Part shown: piece after piece, positions 11,740-21,127 of the stretch | Numbering within the stretch: the first letter of the stretch is position 1 | How the letters are laid out: each line of letters starts with the position of its first letter | Source of the DNA: Hanleya hanleyi | Taxonomy: Eukaryota > Mollusca > Polyplacophora > Lepidopleurida > Hanleyidae | Assembly: GCA_036873755.1 (NCBI GenBank) | Contig: JAVTVY010020560.1 | Span: 1 to 64,000, forward strand | Reading direction: 5' to 3' | DNA: 64,000 nucleotides | Notes under the pieces: model-generated | Told to the model about the DNA's origin: nothing | What the model saw: the letters and a program-made list of their open reading frames with translations, nothing else | Databases searched by the model: none | Made by a program: the position numbers and the translations under genes

Positions 11740-13540
11740 TACATGATATAGGCCTACCGATATTCATGCAGCGTGATGCGCAGGAACATCTGCAATAAAA
11801 GCATGGAAATATAATGGTTGTTAATCCACCGACCGTTTGCTTCCATCGGGAATACTTTTGATAGGATGTTAATAAACAACGTCTCCAATCTAGCCATTCC
11901 TGAACTATAGTTAATGATTTCCGTCAACCGCCCCTCTCCCACACTCAGCTGTCATCTAAAGACCAGCGGGCGATAATCGCACTAACCCGAAAGACTCAGA
12001 TTTTTGTTCTAAAATCCCTCAGGAAAGCAAGATTTGGCTCGATCAGATATGTCAGATAGCGCCAAATGCCAGACAGTCTTTCAGCATATACTCCAAGTTA
12101 TTGATGTCTAACACGGTTCGATTTCTCAATATCGAATCCCCACTAAATCCTACTGTCTATGCTGTATCTTTCAACCCATATACAGACGAATATGATACAT
12201 AGCTTTGGTACACGCTAAGCAGATATAAAGCAATGAGTTGTTCATTCAGATTTGTAGCATACATATTGACCTGTTTTAAGCGATAAATGCATACAATAAA
12301 TATATTTGCGTTTCTCAATGATATTGTTCAAGATTTTGATTAAATTCTACGTGTTGGTCAGGGTTTGAATCTGTTCCTTTATCGGTTTCTTTCTGATTGA
12401 CGAAACTTGCCTGAAACATGACGACTGAAAATAAGGGCCGGTAGCAAGGATCGTGGGCGAGAGTGCTCGCTCATTGAAACTTTTAGGGTTTTTGTCACGA
12501 TCGTGGAAATGAACTTCCAATCAAACTTCCCTTGTATTTCACATAAAAAAATACTGGTTAGGATAAAACGGGTATACATAGTTTTGTTTTGCCCAGATTC
12601 ATGATCATATCCAGAGAATGGGTCTGCATTCCCTGCGATTGCATTAGCAAGACATTCACACATACAACGCAGATTACATCACTATATGAGCTCAATCTCG
12701 TGTTACGATTCGAACCTAATAATTACAACACATATATGGGAAGTGGGAAGAGGTGCCGACATACTGACAAAGCCACACGACTTCACAGTATAGTCTTCCG
12801 GTTAATCGATTCTAAAGCACATACCACGAATCGAACGATTCGTGATATGTGTTGTATCTCAGGTACGCTTTTATTGTACCTGTTCATGTGGCAACTTGGA
12901 TGATATGACCACAAGGCCCCTAGCACCGGCATAAGTGGTATTATATACAAATCTAGAGAGCTATGATGGAAATGCTCTGGCAAATCGTATATTGGTAATT
13001 GGTGAGCTGTTTCGCTGTGACAACTCGTACACTGGGGATTGGTGAGCTGTATCGTCGTCAGATGAAAATGACGGTATTTAACACAAAAGACTAGTCTGTA
13101 AGGCCCGATGTCGACCCAGCATCAACTTCCCACAAATGCCAACATATATCAAAGACCGAAAGGTCTGTATAGGGGGCCTATATAGTTCAACATGGCCCCC
13201 GCCAAGTTGTTTTCTGATGAAGACAAAAATGTCGATTGAACTGATAATTCAGACAGCGATACTGGGGCAATCAGACAAGAAGGGTTGTTAATATAAAGAG
13301 GCCTGATTGTGTTACAGACAAAGGTGAGAACTAAAGACGCATATTTTAATTAATTTTCTTTTCATGGGACCATGTATGTACGGATTGATGAGATTGCAGT
13401 CATATTTTGATAGATTTGACCATATAAAAGCTGCCGTACAACTGATGGATACCAAACTAAACTGGGTTAAAGCGATATGTAGATAGTTTCAAAATCTTAG
13501 GAACCCGTAGAATAGTTGGTCGAACTCTTATCGCTATGTG
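11740..13540 (+). repeat. Dispersed repeat family F3, copy 1
   Basis: Similar to parts of 24930-25650 in the same order and orientation. 'AACATCTGCAAKAAAAGCATG' is seen near 11790 and 24968, the TACGATTCGAACCTAA block near 12704 and 25270, and 'AAAGAGGCCTGATTGT' near 13295 and 25413. Between the second and third landmarks, this copy carries a 452-bp insertion (12719-13170) that copy 2 lacks. No conserved open frame survives, so the class is unknown. Confidence 0.65.
12719..13170 (-). mobile_element. Naiad-related 3' fragment (TTGTAATT subfamily), longest form
   Basis: Reverse orientation relative to 10628 and 20372; nearly co-extensive with 38819-39276. On the minus strand an open frame (12983-12783) reads LDLYIIPLMPVLGALWSYHP. 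It aligns with the downstream frame of Penelope copy C (IPLNPGLGAVWTH), linking this repeat to the Penelope family rather than to a host gene. The 3' end is the shared TTGTAATT. The 5' end is a small hairpin, GACCGAAAGGTC. It lies inside repeat family F3, whose other copy has no insertion here. Confidence 0.7.
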
Positions 13541-13561
13541 ACGAAAATGCCCGTCACCTGG

Positions 13562-13593
13562 AGAATGTCATTTTCGTTCTACGCTGACATTCT
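13562..13593. repeat. Perfect 9-bp inverted repeat
   Basis: AGAATGTCA (13562-13570) and TGACATTCT (13585-13593) form a hairpin with a 14-base loop. It lies just before the GCCGAA-rich, LTR-like region. Confidence 0.7.
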
Positions 13594-13824
13594 AAATAGC
13601 ATTGCGAATGGACCGATAATGGTGGATATTCGACTTACCTGTATTAACTGTGCGCTGAAACTTTCAGCGAGGGACGTGTAAATATCCCTGACACGCATCT
13701 TGCATCGAAACCGGGCGAGAGAAGTCGAACTCCGTTGATCTGACACGAAATCCAACACCGCCTGAGTCTATACTTTCGCTTTATGGGGGCTGCCATGTTT
13801 GGGCGCGCAAGGGATTCTGGGAGC

Positions 13825-13870
13825 CAGAGCATATATAAGACGCAGAGAATGGACGGCATTCTGTCTCAGA
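13825..13870 (+). promoter_or_regulatory. Candidate TATA promoter in LTR-like DNA
   Basis: TATATAAG lies at 13832-13839, followed about 25-30 bp later by an initiator-like TTCTGTCTCAGAC and then by GC-rich transcribed-leader-like sequence. Upstream sequence is locally GC-rich (GGGCGCGCAAGGGATTCTGG). This is the strongest TATA-like site I noticed in the window. The layout resembles the U3/R start of a long terminal repeat, but no LTR pair is visible, so this is inference. Confidence 0.35.
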
Positions 13871-13916
13871 CAATCGGCGGGTAAACATCGTGCGGGAGAG
13901 CACAGAGACAGGATCG

Positions 13917-14002
13917 CCGCAAATGCGCCGAATGTGCCGAAAGTGCCGAATTGACTGCCGAAACAGCGCCGAACCATCCGCCGAAGGGTTGGAAAGCCGA
14001 GA
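13917..14002 (+). repeat. GCCGAA degenerate repeats, cluster 1
   Basis: GCCGAA (or GCCGA) occurs about seven times in 85 bp with irregular 8-13 bp spacing. The same word dominates 15546-15766. The two clusters were closer together before a LINE inserted between them (14031-15057). Confidence 0.7.
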
Positions 14003-14014
14003 GCTTAGCCATAG

Positions 14015-14030
14015 CTTGGGGATAATAGAT
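14015..14030. repeat. Target-site duplication, left copy
   Basis: CTTGGGGATAATAGAT occurs here and, identically, at 15058-15073. The two copies flank the LINE insertion. Confidence 0.9.
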
Positions 14031-15057
14031 TTTTTTTATTTTTTTTATTTTTTATTTTTTTTTTATTAATGCAATGAAAATATATATACATATAAACATA
14101 CATACTACATTACCAAACATGACGTTACACGATACGAAATCGTGCATACAAGTACACACAACACATGTACACAACAATACATATAACACACATACAATGG
14201 AATTTCTGAAGTGGTGTCTCTCAATAGAATACATACAATAGTATTTTAAGATTATATACATGCATTAATATCGGTTTATCCATTCTATATGAACAGTTTT
14301 CAATGTTTAACTAAATATTATCAACAGATATATTACACTGGGATAGCGTCTCCACGTAGAAAGATGCAAATATAATATATAATTCAGTATACATATAGGA
14401 AATATTTATATAAAGCAAAAATGTGTTTTCATCAAACAAACTGGTGAAGATATAAACAAGTAAATATTTAATATGAAATTTGATATCTTGAGTTAGAAAA
14501 GACGTAGTTGCCCATTTTTGGTAAACGATGATAGATAAAGATTATGTCGACGGCGTCAGTCAAAGTCCATTTATTCAAAGTGGTCTTTAACTGAAATCCA
14601 TTTCATAGCAAATAGTTCTTCAGTGTCATTTATGGAGGATAATGTCTTCTCAATTTGATACTGGTGCTGAATTTTGTTTAGAAGTATATTGAAGTTTAAC
14701 GTGGAATTCTTAAATTTATTGTTGTATATATATCGTTTTGATACCAACATCAGAGTATTTAGGAAGTGCTGATGTCTACCCCAACCTGCTATTATATTAA
14801 GTTTTGAGAGATCACCGCGAATTTTTACTGTTTCATTCAGCCATATCTGCAAATCGAACCATAATTTTTGTACAACAGGGCAAAATAAGAACAAATGCTC
14901 AATCAATTCTTTTTCTAATGCGCAGTAAGAGCAATGGTTGTTATTTCTTTTCCCAATTATATGTAAAAAACTATTTGTACATAATGTTCTTTGCAGTATT
15001 CGATATTGGCAGTCTCTTAATTTTGTTTCCTTGGTAGTAGTGACATTACTTATGATA
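14031..15057 (-). mobile_element. 5'-truncated L1/Tx1-like LINE with poly-A tail and 16-bp target-site duplication
   Basis: On the minus strand the element starts mid-ORF2 at 15057. The coding part ends at 14571, followed by a ~540-bp 3' UTR and an A-rich tail (T-rich run from 14031 on the plus strand). Identical 16-bp repeats directly flank both ends, so the boundaries are exact. This is a classic dead-on-arrival product of target-primed reverse transcription. It inserted into older GCCGAA-repeat, LTR-like DNA. Confidence 0.92.
14571..15057 (-). pseudogene. LINE ORF2 C-terminus (zinc-binding zf-RVT region)
   Basis: About 160 C-terminal residues of a LINE ORF2 polyprotein, open in one frame from the truncation point to a stop at 14571. 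They hold TKLRDCQYRILQRTLCTN and then the zinc-binding pattern C-x2-C (HCSYCALEKE) with downstream H and C in IEHLFLFCPVVQKLW. This region follows the reverse transcriptase in L1 and Tx1-type LINEs and in similar elements of many invertebrates. The endonuclease and polymerase domains are lost to 5' truncation, so it cannot act. The frame is undamaged, which suggests a fairly recent insertion. Confidence 0.85.
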
Positions 15058-15073
15058 CTTGGGGATAATAGAT
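15058..15073. repeat. Target-site duplication, right copy
   Basis: Exact second copy of CTTGGGGATAATAGAT (first at 14015-14030). It also overlaps the start of a short local duplication (15061-15160). Confidence 0.9.
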
Positions 15074-15160
15074 ACTAACACGCACAGTATCTGATGACGA
15101 GACGAACCGCCAGACGGGGATAAGATACTAACACGCACAGTATCTGAAGACGAGATGTCC
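15061..15160 (+). repeat. Two-copy ~56-bp tandem repeat with internal hairpin
   Basis: ACTAACACGCACAGTATCTG occurs twice about 56 bp apart, each time preceded by GGGGATAA and followed by GACGAGA. Each copy contains GATACT...AGTATC, a 6-bp inverted repeat. Confidence 0.8.
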
Positions 15161-15545
15161 ATCAACGGAGAATACAGAGCACCAAATATCCCACATTGCA
15201 GCCCATCACACAAATACCATTTTACATGATTACATATACTTGCTCACATACAAGATCGTCGGCCTTCGGGACGGAATAGATCTAATCACACTCACCTACA
15301 CTAGTTACTCACAGGCCTCGGCTAGGAGTAACTGATAACACAAGCTTACATCCACTGTACATATTTACACTGCCGCAGGGCTAGAATTATGCTTTGCCGC
15401 AAGTCTTTGAATTCTATTACAAATCATTGATATTAATTGACATTACACTGTAAGGTAATAATACGCCCCCGAGACCAGGGCATTATTACCACATATATAT
15501 GCAGACAATCTGAGCCTATTAACTCGTCCTTGGGTCAACGCCGTG

Positions 15546-15766
15546 AGGGCCGAAGTCGGGCCGCCGAAGACGTGAAGTCTGCCGAGCCGAAGACGGGTCG
15601 CCGAAGACGGGCCGCCGAAGACGTGAAGTCTGCCGAGCCGAAAGGGGTCGTCGCCGAATTCGGGCCGCCGAATTCGGGTCGCCGAAGACGTGAGGTGTGC
15701 CGAGCCGAAAGGGGCTGCCGCCGAAGACGCTGTGGGGTGCCGCACGGGCCGACGCCGCCGAAGGGC
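15546..15766 (+). repeat. GC-rich GCCGAAGACG minisatellite, cluster 2
   Basis: Dense array of variants of GCCGAAGACG(G/T)G and GAATTCGGGCCGCC, far more GC-rich than its surroundings. Frames of 100-134 codons run through it on both strands because the repeat lacks stop codons. They have low-complexity Arg/Ala/Glu-rich or Ser/Pro/Arg-rich composition and are not credible genes. Confidence 0.85.
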
Positions 15767-16290
15767 TACTGCTAGGAGAGGCAGTGATACGGAGAGGATT
15801 CCAGAGACGATTAATAACGCTTAGATGAACTGGGCCGTGTAACCTTAGACACGGTAGACGTTCCATAGAGTCCGGGGCTACGCCTACGACCGGAGAGGAA
15901 CCTGAGACGCCGTACCATACCACGACGAGAGCCAGTCTGGACGAGACTGGGCCGTGACGCGTCTTAGATAGGGTCTCATGTATATATTGTATATTATTAG
16001 TCTTATTAACACTTAACGATAACTACCTCTAGAGTAGGGATCTTTATTACAGGTATTGTGCGCGTACAGAGCTGTGTACATAGCAGAATACAATATTATT
16101 ACTTTATTATTGCCTTGGTTGTTTCTGCAGGTCCCCCCATCCTACCTCCTCGATCCAGACAAGGTGACAGGTTGAATCGGACCTTCCTCGTTGGCCAATT
16201 CCAGTCATACGAGACTGCGTTCACATCAGCCTGAGAATTTGTCACAGGGGCCTGAGACCAGGCCGCCTCAAGTCTCGTGTACACCGCAAG
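15767..16290 (+). other. Possible LTR or leader remainder; no gene seen
   Basis: Together with 13600-14014 this looks like one pre-insertion unit: TATA box, GC-rich repeats, then AT-rich sequence and a good 3' splice-site look-alike (pyrimidine tract ending TTTCTGCAG near 16130). I could not find a second LTR, a primer-binding site or gag/pol, so a solo LTR or an untranslated exon are both possible. Confidence 0.25.
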
Positions 16291-16508
16291 GATAGACGTT
16301 TTCTGACCGCTCGAACGTCACAGCTATATAGATCTGTATGCACCAATATATGTTAAGTAAAGCCAGTACACACAAGATACACAGACAAACATTTAATTTC
16401 AATGGTGTCAGCACGGCCAACTTTAGAAAAATCTTTTTTAGTGACTTAGTCTTTCTACAAATCAAATTTTCAAGCACGATTTTGAGTATTGTTCATATAT
16501 GGATCGCA

Positions 16509-16548
16509 GGCGTCAGGCCCAACATTCAATATTCAGCCGTCGTCGTTC
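16509..16548 (-). mobile_element. Detached Naiad-type 3' terminus
   Basis: About 40 bp that on the minus strand matches the last bases of copies A-D (ACGACGGCTGAATATTGAATG and the following GACGC block). It lies about 210 bp beyond copy B's own 3' end in the same orientation. This looks like a remnant of a tandem or partially duplicated Penelope-like insertion. Confidence 0.55.
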
Positions 16549-17109
16549 CGCATCAATATTACGCATCAAGTTTTACTTGTCGGGTTCTTTATCGACGCCC
16601 ATGCAATCTGACACCAAGTTTATTCGTTAAGCCATACCATGCTTGGTTGGGAAACTTTATACTGCGCCATTGGAACACATCGATGTGGAATTACTCCTCA
16701 TGAAATCACCCAGGAATATATTCTGTCCATGTTTTCGCTAAACATACTTATCGAAAATACAAGCGCCTAGTCCGTCATTCAATATTCAGCCGTCGTCCAT
16801 TAAAGAATTTCTGCGTCCATAATCCAAAGACCTAATTCATATAATAGCGTTAGAACCAAATTAGAAAAATAAATCTTAGTATACATAAAAGTAGACAAGA
16901 GAGAAGCAGTCAACAGTTTTTAAAGATGCCAGCAAGACATCAAGATGTTCTAAAAATTTCAAATCCGTATCGCTGACCAGTATTCTTAATCCATAAGATT
17001 TTCGTTGTGAAGTCGTTGTCTGGAGTATGATGTACATCAGTCACGCTTTGATTGTGACTGTTCATATGAACAATATGAGGATCTTGAAATACATGGGTTC
17101 ATACGACTC

Positions 17110-19195
17110 CTAGCCCCGGTTAAATGGAATTCGACACAAATTACAAACGTACCACCATAGATCTTGCAAGCTACCCTCGTATTTTGCTATCAGCATGAGA
17201 TATGTATCGACAAATTTGAGAAACTTAGAGTGGAGGCGCTTGATGATATAGCTCTGTTTTATAAGTTTCTGCAATAATTTTTTGTGACCTTGTTTAAAAT
17301 CGCCACATTTAACACAGGATCTAGCAAATGTTGCTAGGCGAGATATGTATACGTTATATGCAGGTCCCTCTGGTATATTACTGTCCAGATAGGGATAGTT
17401 TACGATGTCGAAATTGTAATCATCTCTTTTGTCATAAACTCGACGACAGAGAAGTCCCACATCATTTTCATAGAGATAAAAGATCTAAATAAGATGTGTC
17501 GTCAGGGCCATCTGTAGTTTTCTTTAAATCCAATGAAGATGGATATATATCCTTCACTTCGTCACTTATACAGCGATTATCCACAGCAAGAAGATCGTCT
17601 ATATAGCGAAACTGGCTTTGAAATTATCTGTTTTTGAAAGCGTCTGCATATAGTCGTATTCTTAAGAGAGTAGATATAGGCCAGCCAAAATGGGCGCATA
17701 ATTAGTACCCATTGGAATATCTGTATGCTGCCGATATATTGTATTGCCAAATTTCACATAGATATTATTAATGAGAAATTCAAGCAACTCTATAAACAAA
17801 GAAACGTCCCACGAATGATATCTCTTGTATGTAGTAGAGCTAAAGAATGTTTTATGGCTTCTGAAATTAATATATCGACGATCAGTTTTCTTTAACACCG
17901 ATACTATTAATGAACCTAGACGGTCAATATGGTCCTGATGAGGAATTGTAGTATAGAGAGTCGAGAAATCCCATGTGGACACATGTCTACAGGGTACTTG
18001 TCCTTTCGCATCAAGTTCTTCTGTAAGACATTTTGAGTTCTTCAATATCCACATGCATTCAATGTCAGAGTTCTTAGAAATAGTGGCGCAATATCTTTCC
18101 CAAAATTCTTTTACCTCCTGAAGCGCCATCGTCAACAGGGTTGAAAGAAGCTTGGTGGTGCAGATTCAAGAACCAGCTATGAATCTAGCTTTGTATGATG
18201 ATTTATGCATTTTGGAAGTCCAGCGCACTTCCGGTATATTGTTATGAGTGGTTGGAAGACAAATACTTCTTTCCTTGAGAAACGTTTTGTGATTGTCAAA
18301 TAAATCTTCCAGAGTAAATGCTGTTTGAGAGTAAGTAAACGTGTTCGGTTATGGTTTGCTAATGCTCCGTTCTTTAACCAGCATCTGGTAATAGCAATAT
18401 GAATATATGAACATTATATTATTTGGAGCTTTGTCTGCTGGGACTATGACGAATTTAGTCTGGAGATTTGCTAGAACTTCTTGCGAATTGGGGTTTCTCA
18501 GTACTTGTTTTGCCTGGGGAAGGGTACTACTATCAATATGGCGGACTGTTTCAAAGATCTTGCTCTTGGTGAGGTCCAGCCACTCAGCGAGTACTGTAGG
18601 TTCAACTTTTTCTCGCTTTGACCACTCAATAACATACTCTTCCAGTGCAGTCAGGACTAACTTCTGGTCCGCCTTCAGTTTTATTTTTCTCGGCTCTCTA
18701 TATTTAGGTCCCTTCATCAGGAGTGCTTTAGGTCTTCATCACTCATTCTATCAAGATCAACAGTCACAGTCAACATGGTATGTAGATAGAGTTCGATGAT
18801 TCAAAATCAAAACTATAGCCCCCAGACATGTATATGTTCCAGTCAAACTCCTTGAGAGTATAAGAGTAATTGAATATTTTGATAGCTATATATTTTGTAT
18901 ACTTATATGAAATGCAAAAAGGTTCTGTGAACTTAAAATAGTTTGGTACAGCGCTGCGTACCTCTGGATCATTCAGCATTCGTGGTAACTTAATAATGTC
19001 CAGTCCCTTATCCAAGTAGTTGAGTTTAAAGAAAAGCCTTTGGATGTTTCGATTATGTTCATTGAACGTTACAATGGAAAATACGCTATATCTTGACAAA
19101 CTTTGGTGACTGTGGGTGGTGTAATATTTCCAGAAGACACAGATCGTTGTATTTATCTTGCAATTTGATCTAAAACTCTCAGAGGTAACGCACAC
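17110..19195 (-). pseudogene. Penelope-like reverse transcriptase, copy B (frameshifted)
   Basis: Polymerase part of copy B. Four open pieces on the minus strand. 19195-18770 holds LPRMLNDPEVRSAVPNYFKF and KIFNYSYTLKEFDW, the conserved N-terminal extension. 18717-18349 holds KGPKYREPRKI and FVIVPADKAPNN. 18135-17662 holds the first catalytic Asp in TWDFSTLYTTIPH and the primer-grip-side motif IPMGTNYAPILAGLYL. The RYIDDLLAVDNR motif with the two other catalytic Asp residues is near 17610-17580, out of frame. 17460-17110 holds VYDKRDDYNFDIVNYPYLDS and the thumb. All polymerase signature residues can still be read, but indels separate the pieces. It would have copied its own RNA; this copy cannot. 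Confidence 0.88.
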
Positions 19196-19263
19196 ATGAC
19201 TGTACGCAAGCTATGTATACTGTTGGGTGTGTTAGTTAAACCCACTAAATAATTTAAAGTGAT

Positions 19264-19690
19264 ATGATCGTGAATCGACGCACTATTAAACTTTCTTCAA
19301 CCATGGCTGCATGTCTCCGTTGGTGGGGCTGGGTAATACTGGATATATTTGAATGGCGGTTTGTAACATTGTCGAACCCTTTGACGTTATCATTTAAACC
19401 ATACGGAGACACTGATCCAAGCTCCAGCATCCAGAACAGTCGCTCTCGGATTTTTCTCTCAAATCCAAAGGGGAAATCCTTGGTAGATGGGTAGACTATG
19501 TGTATAATCTGGATAATAAAGTTCTCCCAGCCATGGCTGAAGTCAGAAAAATGCTAGCCTATAAGCAATTGCTTTTTCCTAACGGATTTTCTGTGAACCT
19601 TCACCCCTAGATTGAGTCTTTGGGTGGTCTTACCAACATACTGTTGACCACACTCTTTACAGGAAACTCGTATGATAGCGAGGTGGCTTA
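19264..19690 (-). pseudogene. GIY-YIG endonuclease domain upstream of the RT (Naiad arrangement), broken
   Basis: Translating the minus strand from about 19690 gives CKECGQQYVGKTTQRL: a CxxC pair and the YVG form of the YIG motif. After an in-frame TAG (complement of 19554-19556) comes HFSDFSHGWENFIIQIIH, then ERKIRERLFWMLELG with the expected catalytic Glu, then PYGLNDNV. This is the complete motif order of the GIY-YIG domain of Penelope-like elements. The residue expected to be the catalytic Arg after QRLN reads as Gly, a second likely inactivating change. The domain ends about 100 bp before the RT extension on the same strand, so both belong to one element. In life it would nick the target DNA. 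Assignment is by motif recognition; no profile search was possible. Confidence 0.82.
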
Positions 19691-19776
19691 GTGAAATTAT
19701 ATTTACGTAAGTGACAAAAGCGTGATTTTTTCACAAAAGGATCCCCTAGTCACTCTCTTGAAAAATCTGTGGCTGC

Positions 19777-19796
19777 AAAAAAAAAAAAAAAAAAAA
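19777..19796 (+). repeat. A20 homopolymer
   Basis: Twenty consecutive A residues lie just upstream (minus-strand sense) of the Naiad copy B. They could be the tail of an older insertion on the plus strand or a microsatellite. Confidence 0.9.
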
Positions 19797-20017
19797 TCAC
19801 GTGTGACGTGACGTCTTTTTGGCGTTAATAATTTAAATGTATGCTAAAATACAGAATATCCTCAAATTAAGGTTCCTGAACTAAACCACCGCGACTTTTC
19901 TGAATGTAACAAGCTGTGTACTCAACAAACGTAATTAAGATTTCAAAATAGTAACATTTTTCAGACTGTATGGTGAAGAAGTGGAACCGAGTAGTATAGA
20001 AAGCAGCAATTGTGGGG

Positions 20018-20371
20018 GTGCGTGGGTGTGTTTGAGGGACCATCCTTGGTCCGAATGCGTCGTGTGGGGTGTCAAAGTGAAGCTCTCGTGGGGTAGACCA
20101 CGACTTGAGAGGTGTCCATATCATTTGGCACGTCATTGCTGACGTCATCAGTAGGAGTAGTACCCAAAGTGGGCATTTTGGTGGTGTGAAGGAAGGTGTT
20201 TGGGGTAGAGAGGAACCATCCGTGGTACGAATGCGTCGTTTGAGGTGTCAAAGTGAAGCTCTCGTGGTGTATACCACGACTCGAGGAATGTCCATGTCAT
20301 CTGTGATGTCATTAGTGACGTCATCAGTAGGAGTAGTACCCAAAGTGGACATTATGGGGGGTGTGAAGGAA
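20018..20371 (+). repeat. 176-bp minisatellite, two units, interrupted on the right
   Basis: GTCAAAGTGAAGCTCTCGTGG occurs at 20071 and 20247, exactly 176 bp apart. CCATCC...GGTMCGAATGCGTCG and GACGTCATCAGTAGGAGTAG recur in each unit. Each unit contains the hairpin CTCGTGG...CCACGA. A further partial unit resumes at 20638 after a Penelope-related insertion, and an isolated older unit lies at 22130-22232. Confidence 0.88.
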
Positions 20372-20637
20372 AGCGTTGTCAGAGCATTTCCATCATAGCT
20401 CTCTAGATTTGTATCTAGTACCGCTTATGCCGGTGCTAGGGGCCGTGTGGTCATATCATCCAAGTTGCCACATGAACAGGTACAATAAAAGCGTGCCTGA
20501 GATACAACACATATCACGAATCGTTAGATTCTTGGTATGTGCTTTAGAATAGGTTAACCAGAAGACTATTCTGTGAAGTCATGTGACGCAGTCAGTATGT
20601 CGGCACCTCTTCCCACTTCCCTTATATGTGTTGTAAT
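20372..20637 (+). mobile_element. Naiad-related 3' fragment inserted in the minisatellite
   Basis: The first bases (GTTGTCAGAGCATTTCC) match the interior of 38819-39276 in reverse complement; the right end is the common TTGTAATT. Minisatellite sequence stops before it (GTGTGAAGGAA) and resumes directly after it (TTGGGGTAGAGATGGACC), so both boundaries are known to within a few bases. It includes the CTAGGGGCCGT block shared with Penelope copy C (about 23808). Confidence 0.8.
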
Positions 20638-20692
20638 TTGGGGTAGAGATGGACCATCCGTGGACCGAATGCGTCGTGTGAGGTGTCATCTT
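20638..20692 (+). repeat. Partial third unit of the 176-bp minisatellite
   Basis: GGGGTAGAGATGGACCATCC through GTGTGAGGTGTCAT matches the left part of unit 2 and continues the array after the inserted element. Confidence 0.8.
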
Positions 20693-20802
20693 GTAGCAAC
20701 GCCCGCCAACACCAAGCTTAACGATTCAATGCCCTGGTGAAATAGCTCAGAAGTTCTGATTTTCTAGATATTCTATGGAATTGTCACTAATTCATCGCCC
20801 AT

Positions 20803-20913
20803 TGTTACGCCTTAACGTCCTATCTGTACGCCATAACGCCCGTCTCAATGCCTTAACGCCCGTCTTTCTTAACGCCTTATCTTACCGCCATATCCTTACT
20901 CCCTAACGCACAT
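20803..20913 (+). repeat. Degenerate TTAACGCC repeat, cluster 1
   Basis: About eight variants of (C)TTAACGCC or CATAACGCC spaced irregularly by 8-17 bp. A sister cluster lies at 21705-21782, on the far side of the tRNA duplication. Confidence 0.8.
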
Positions 20914-21042
20914 AGACCAGTTAATCGGCGGGCTGGGGAAGTAACCAATCAGTGCAGCCAAAAGGGCATTCGTGGCATGTAAAAGCATGTAACAAAATGT
21001 AGCACTATATATGACTCATTATGTCCATCCTAAACAACGTTG

Positions 21043-21127
21043 GTCAGGATGGCCGAGTGGTCTAAGGCGCCAGCCTTAGGTGCTGGTCCAACAATGTGGG
21101 ACGTGAGTTCGAATCTCTCTTCTGGCA
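21043..21127 (+). tRNA. trnL-UAG: tRNA-Leu (anticodon UAG)
   Basis: This is an 85-nt class II tRNA that folds by eye. The acceptor GTCAGGA (21043-21049) pairs with TTCTGGC (21120-21126), with two G-T wobbles. The D-arm holds the A box GGCCGAGTGGTCTAAGG. The anticodon arm is CCAGC - CTTAGGT - GCTGG, giving anticodon TAG and so decoding CUA leucine codons. A long variable arm (TCC...GGGA) is typical of Leu. The T-loop TTCGAAT forms the B box; the T-stem has one T-T mismatch. Discriminator is A. The GTCAGGA body resembles Leu(CAA/CAG)-type genes more than the usual Leu(UAG) body, so an anticodon switch is possible. The mismatch leaves some doubt about activity. No CCA is encoded, as expected in a eukaryote. 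Confidence 0.85.

Larger units (their letters stand above)
16757..19745 (-). mobile_element. Near full-length Penelope-like element of the permuted Naiad type, copy B (inactive)
   Basis: About 3 kb on the minus strand. Order from 5' to 3': GIY-YIG endonuclease (about 19690-19300), N-terminal RT extension (19195-18770), fingers (18717-18349), palm (18135-17580), thumb and C-terminus (17460-17110), 3' UTR, and a terminus near 16757 matching copies A, C and D. In canonical Penelope elements the GIY-YIG domain is C-terminal. An upstream GIY-YIG domain with a CxxC motif defines the Naiad clade, which is known to be common in invertebrates. Stops and frameshifts break every domain, so the copy is dead. 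A 20-A run (19777-19796) lies just upstream. Confidence 0.85.

Noticed and set aside
15437..15923. Overlapping frames of 100-134 codons on both strands
   Set aside because: They run through the GCCGAAGACG minisatellite, which simply lacks stop codons. Composition is low-complexity and nothing matches a protein family.
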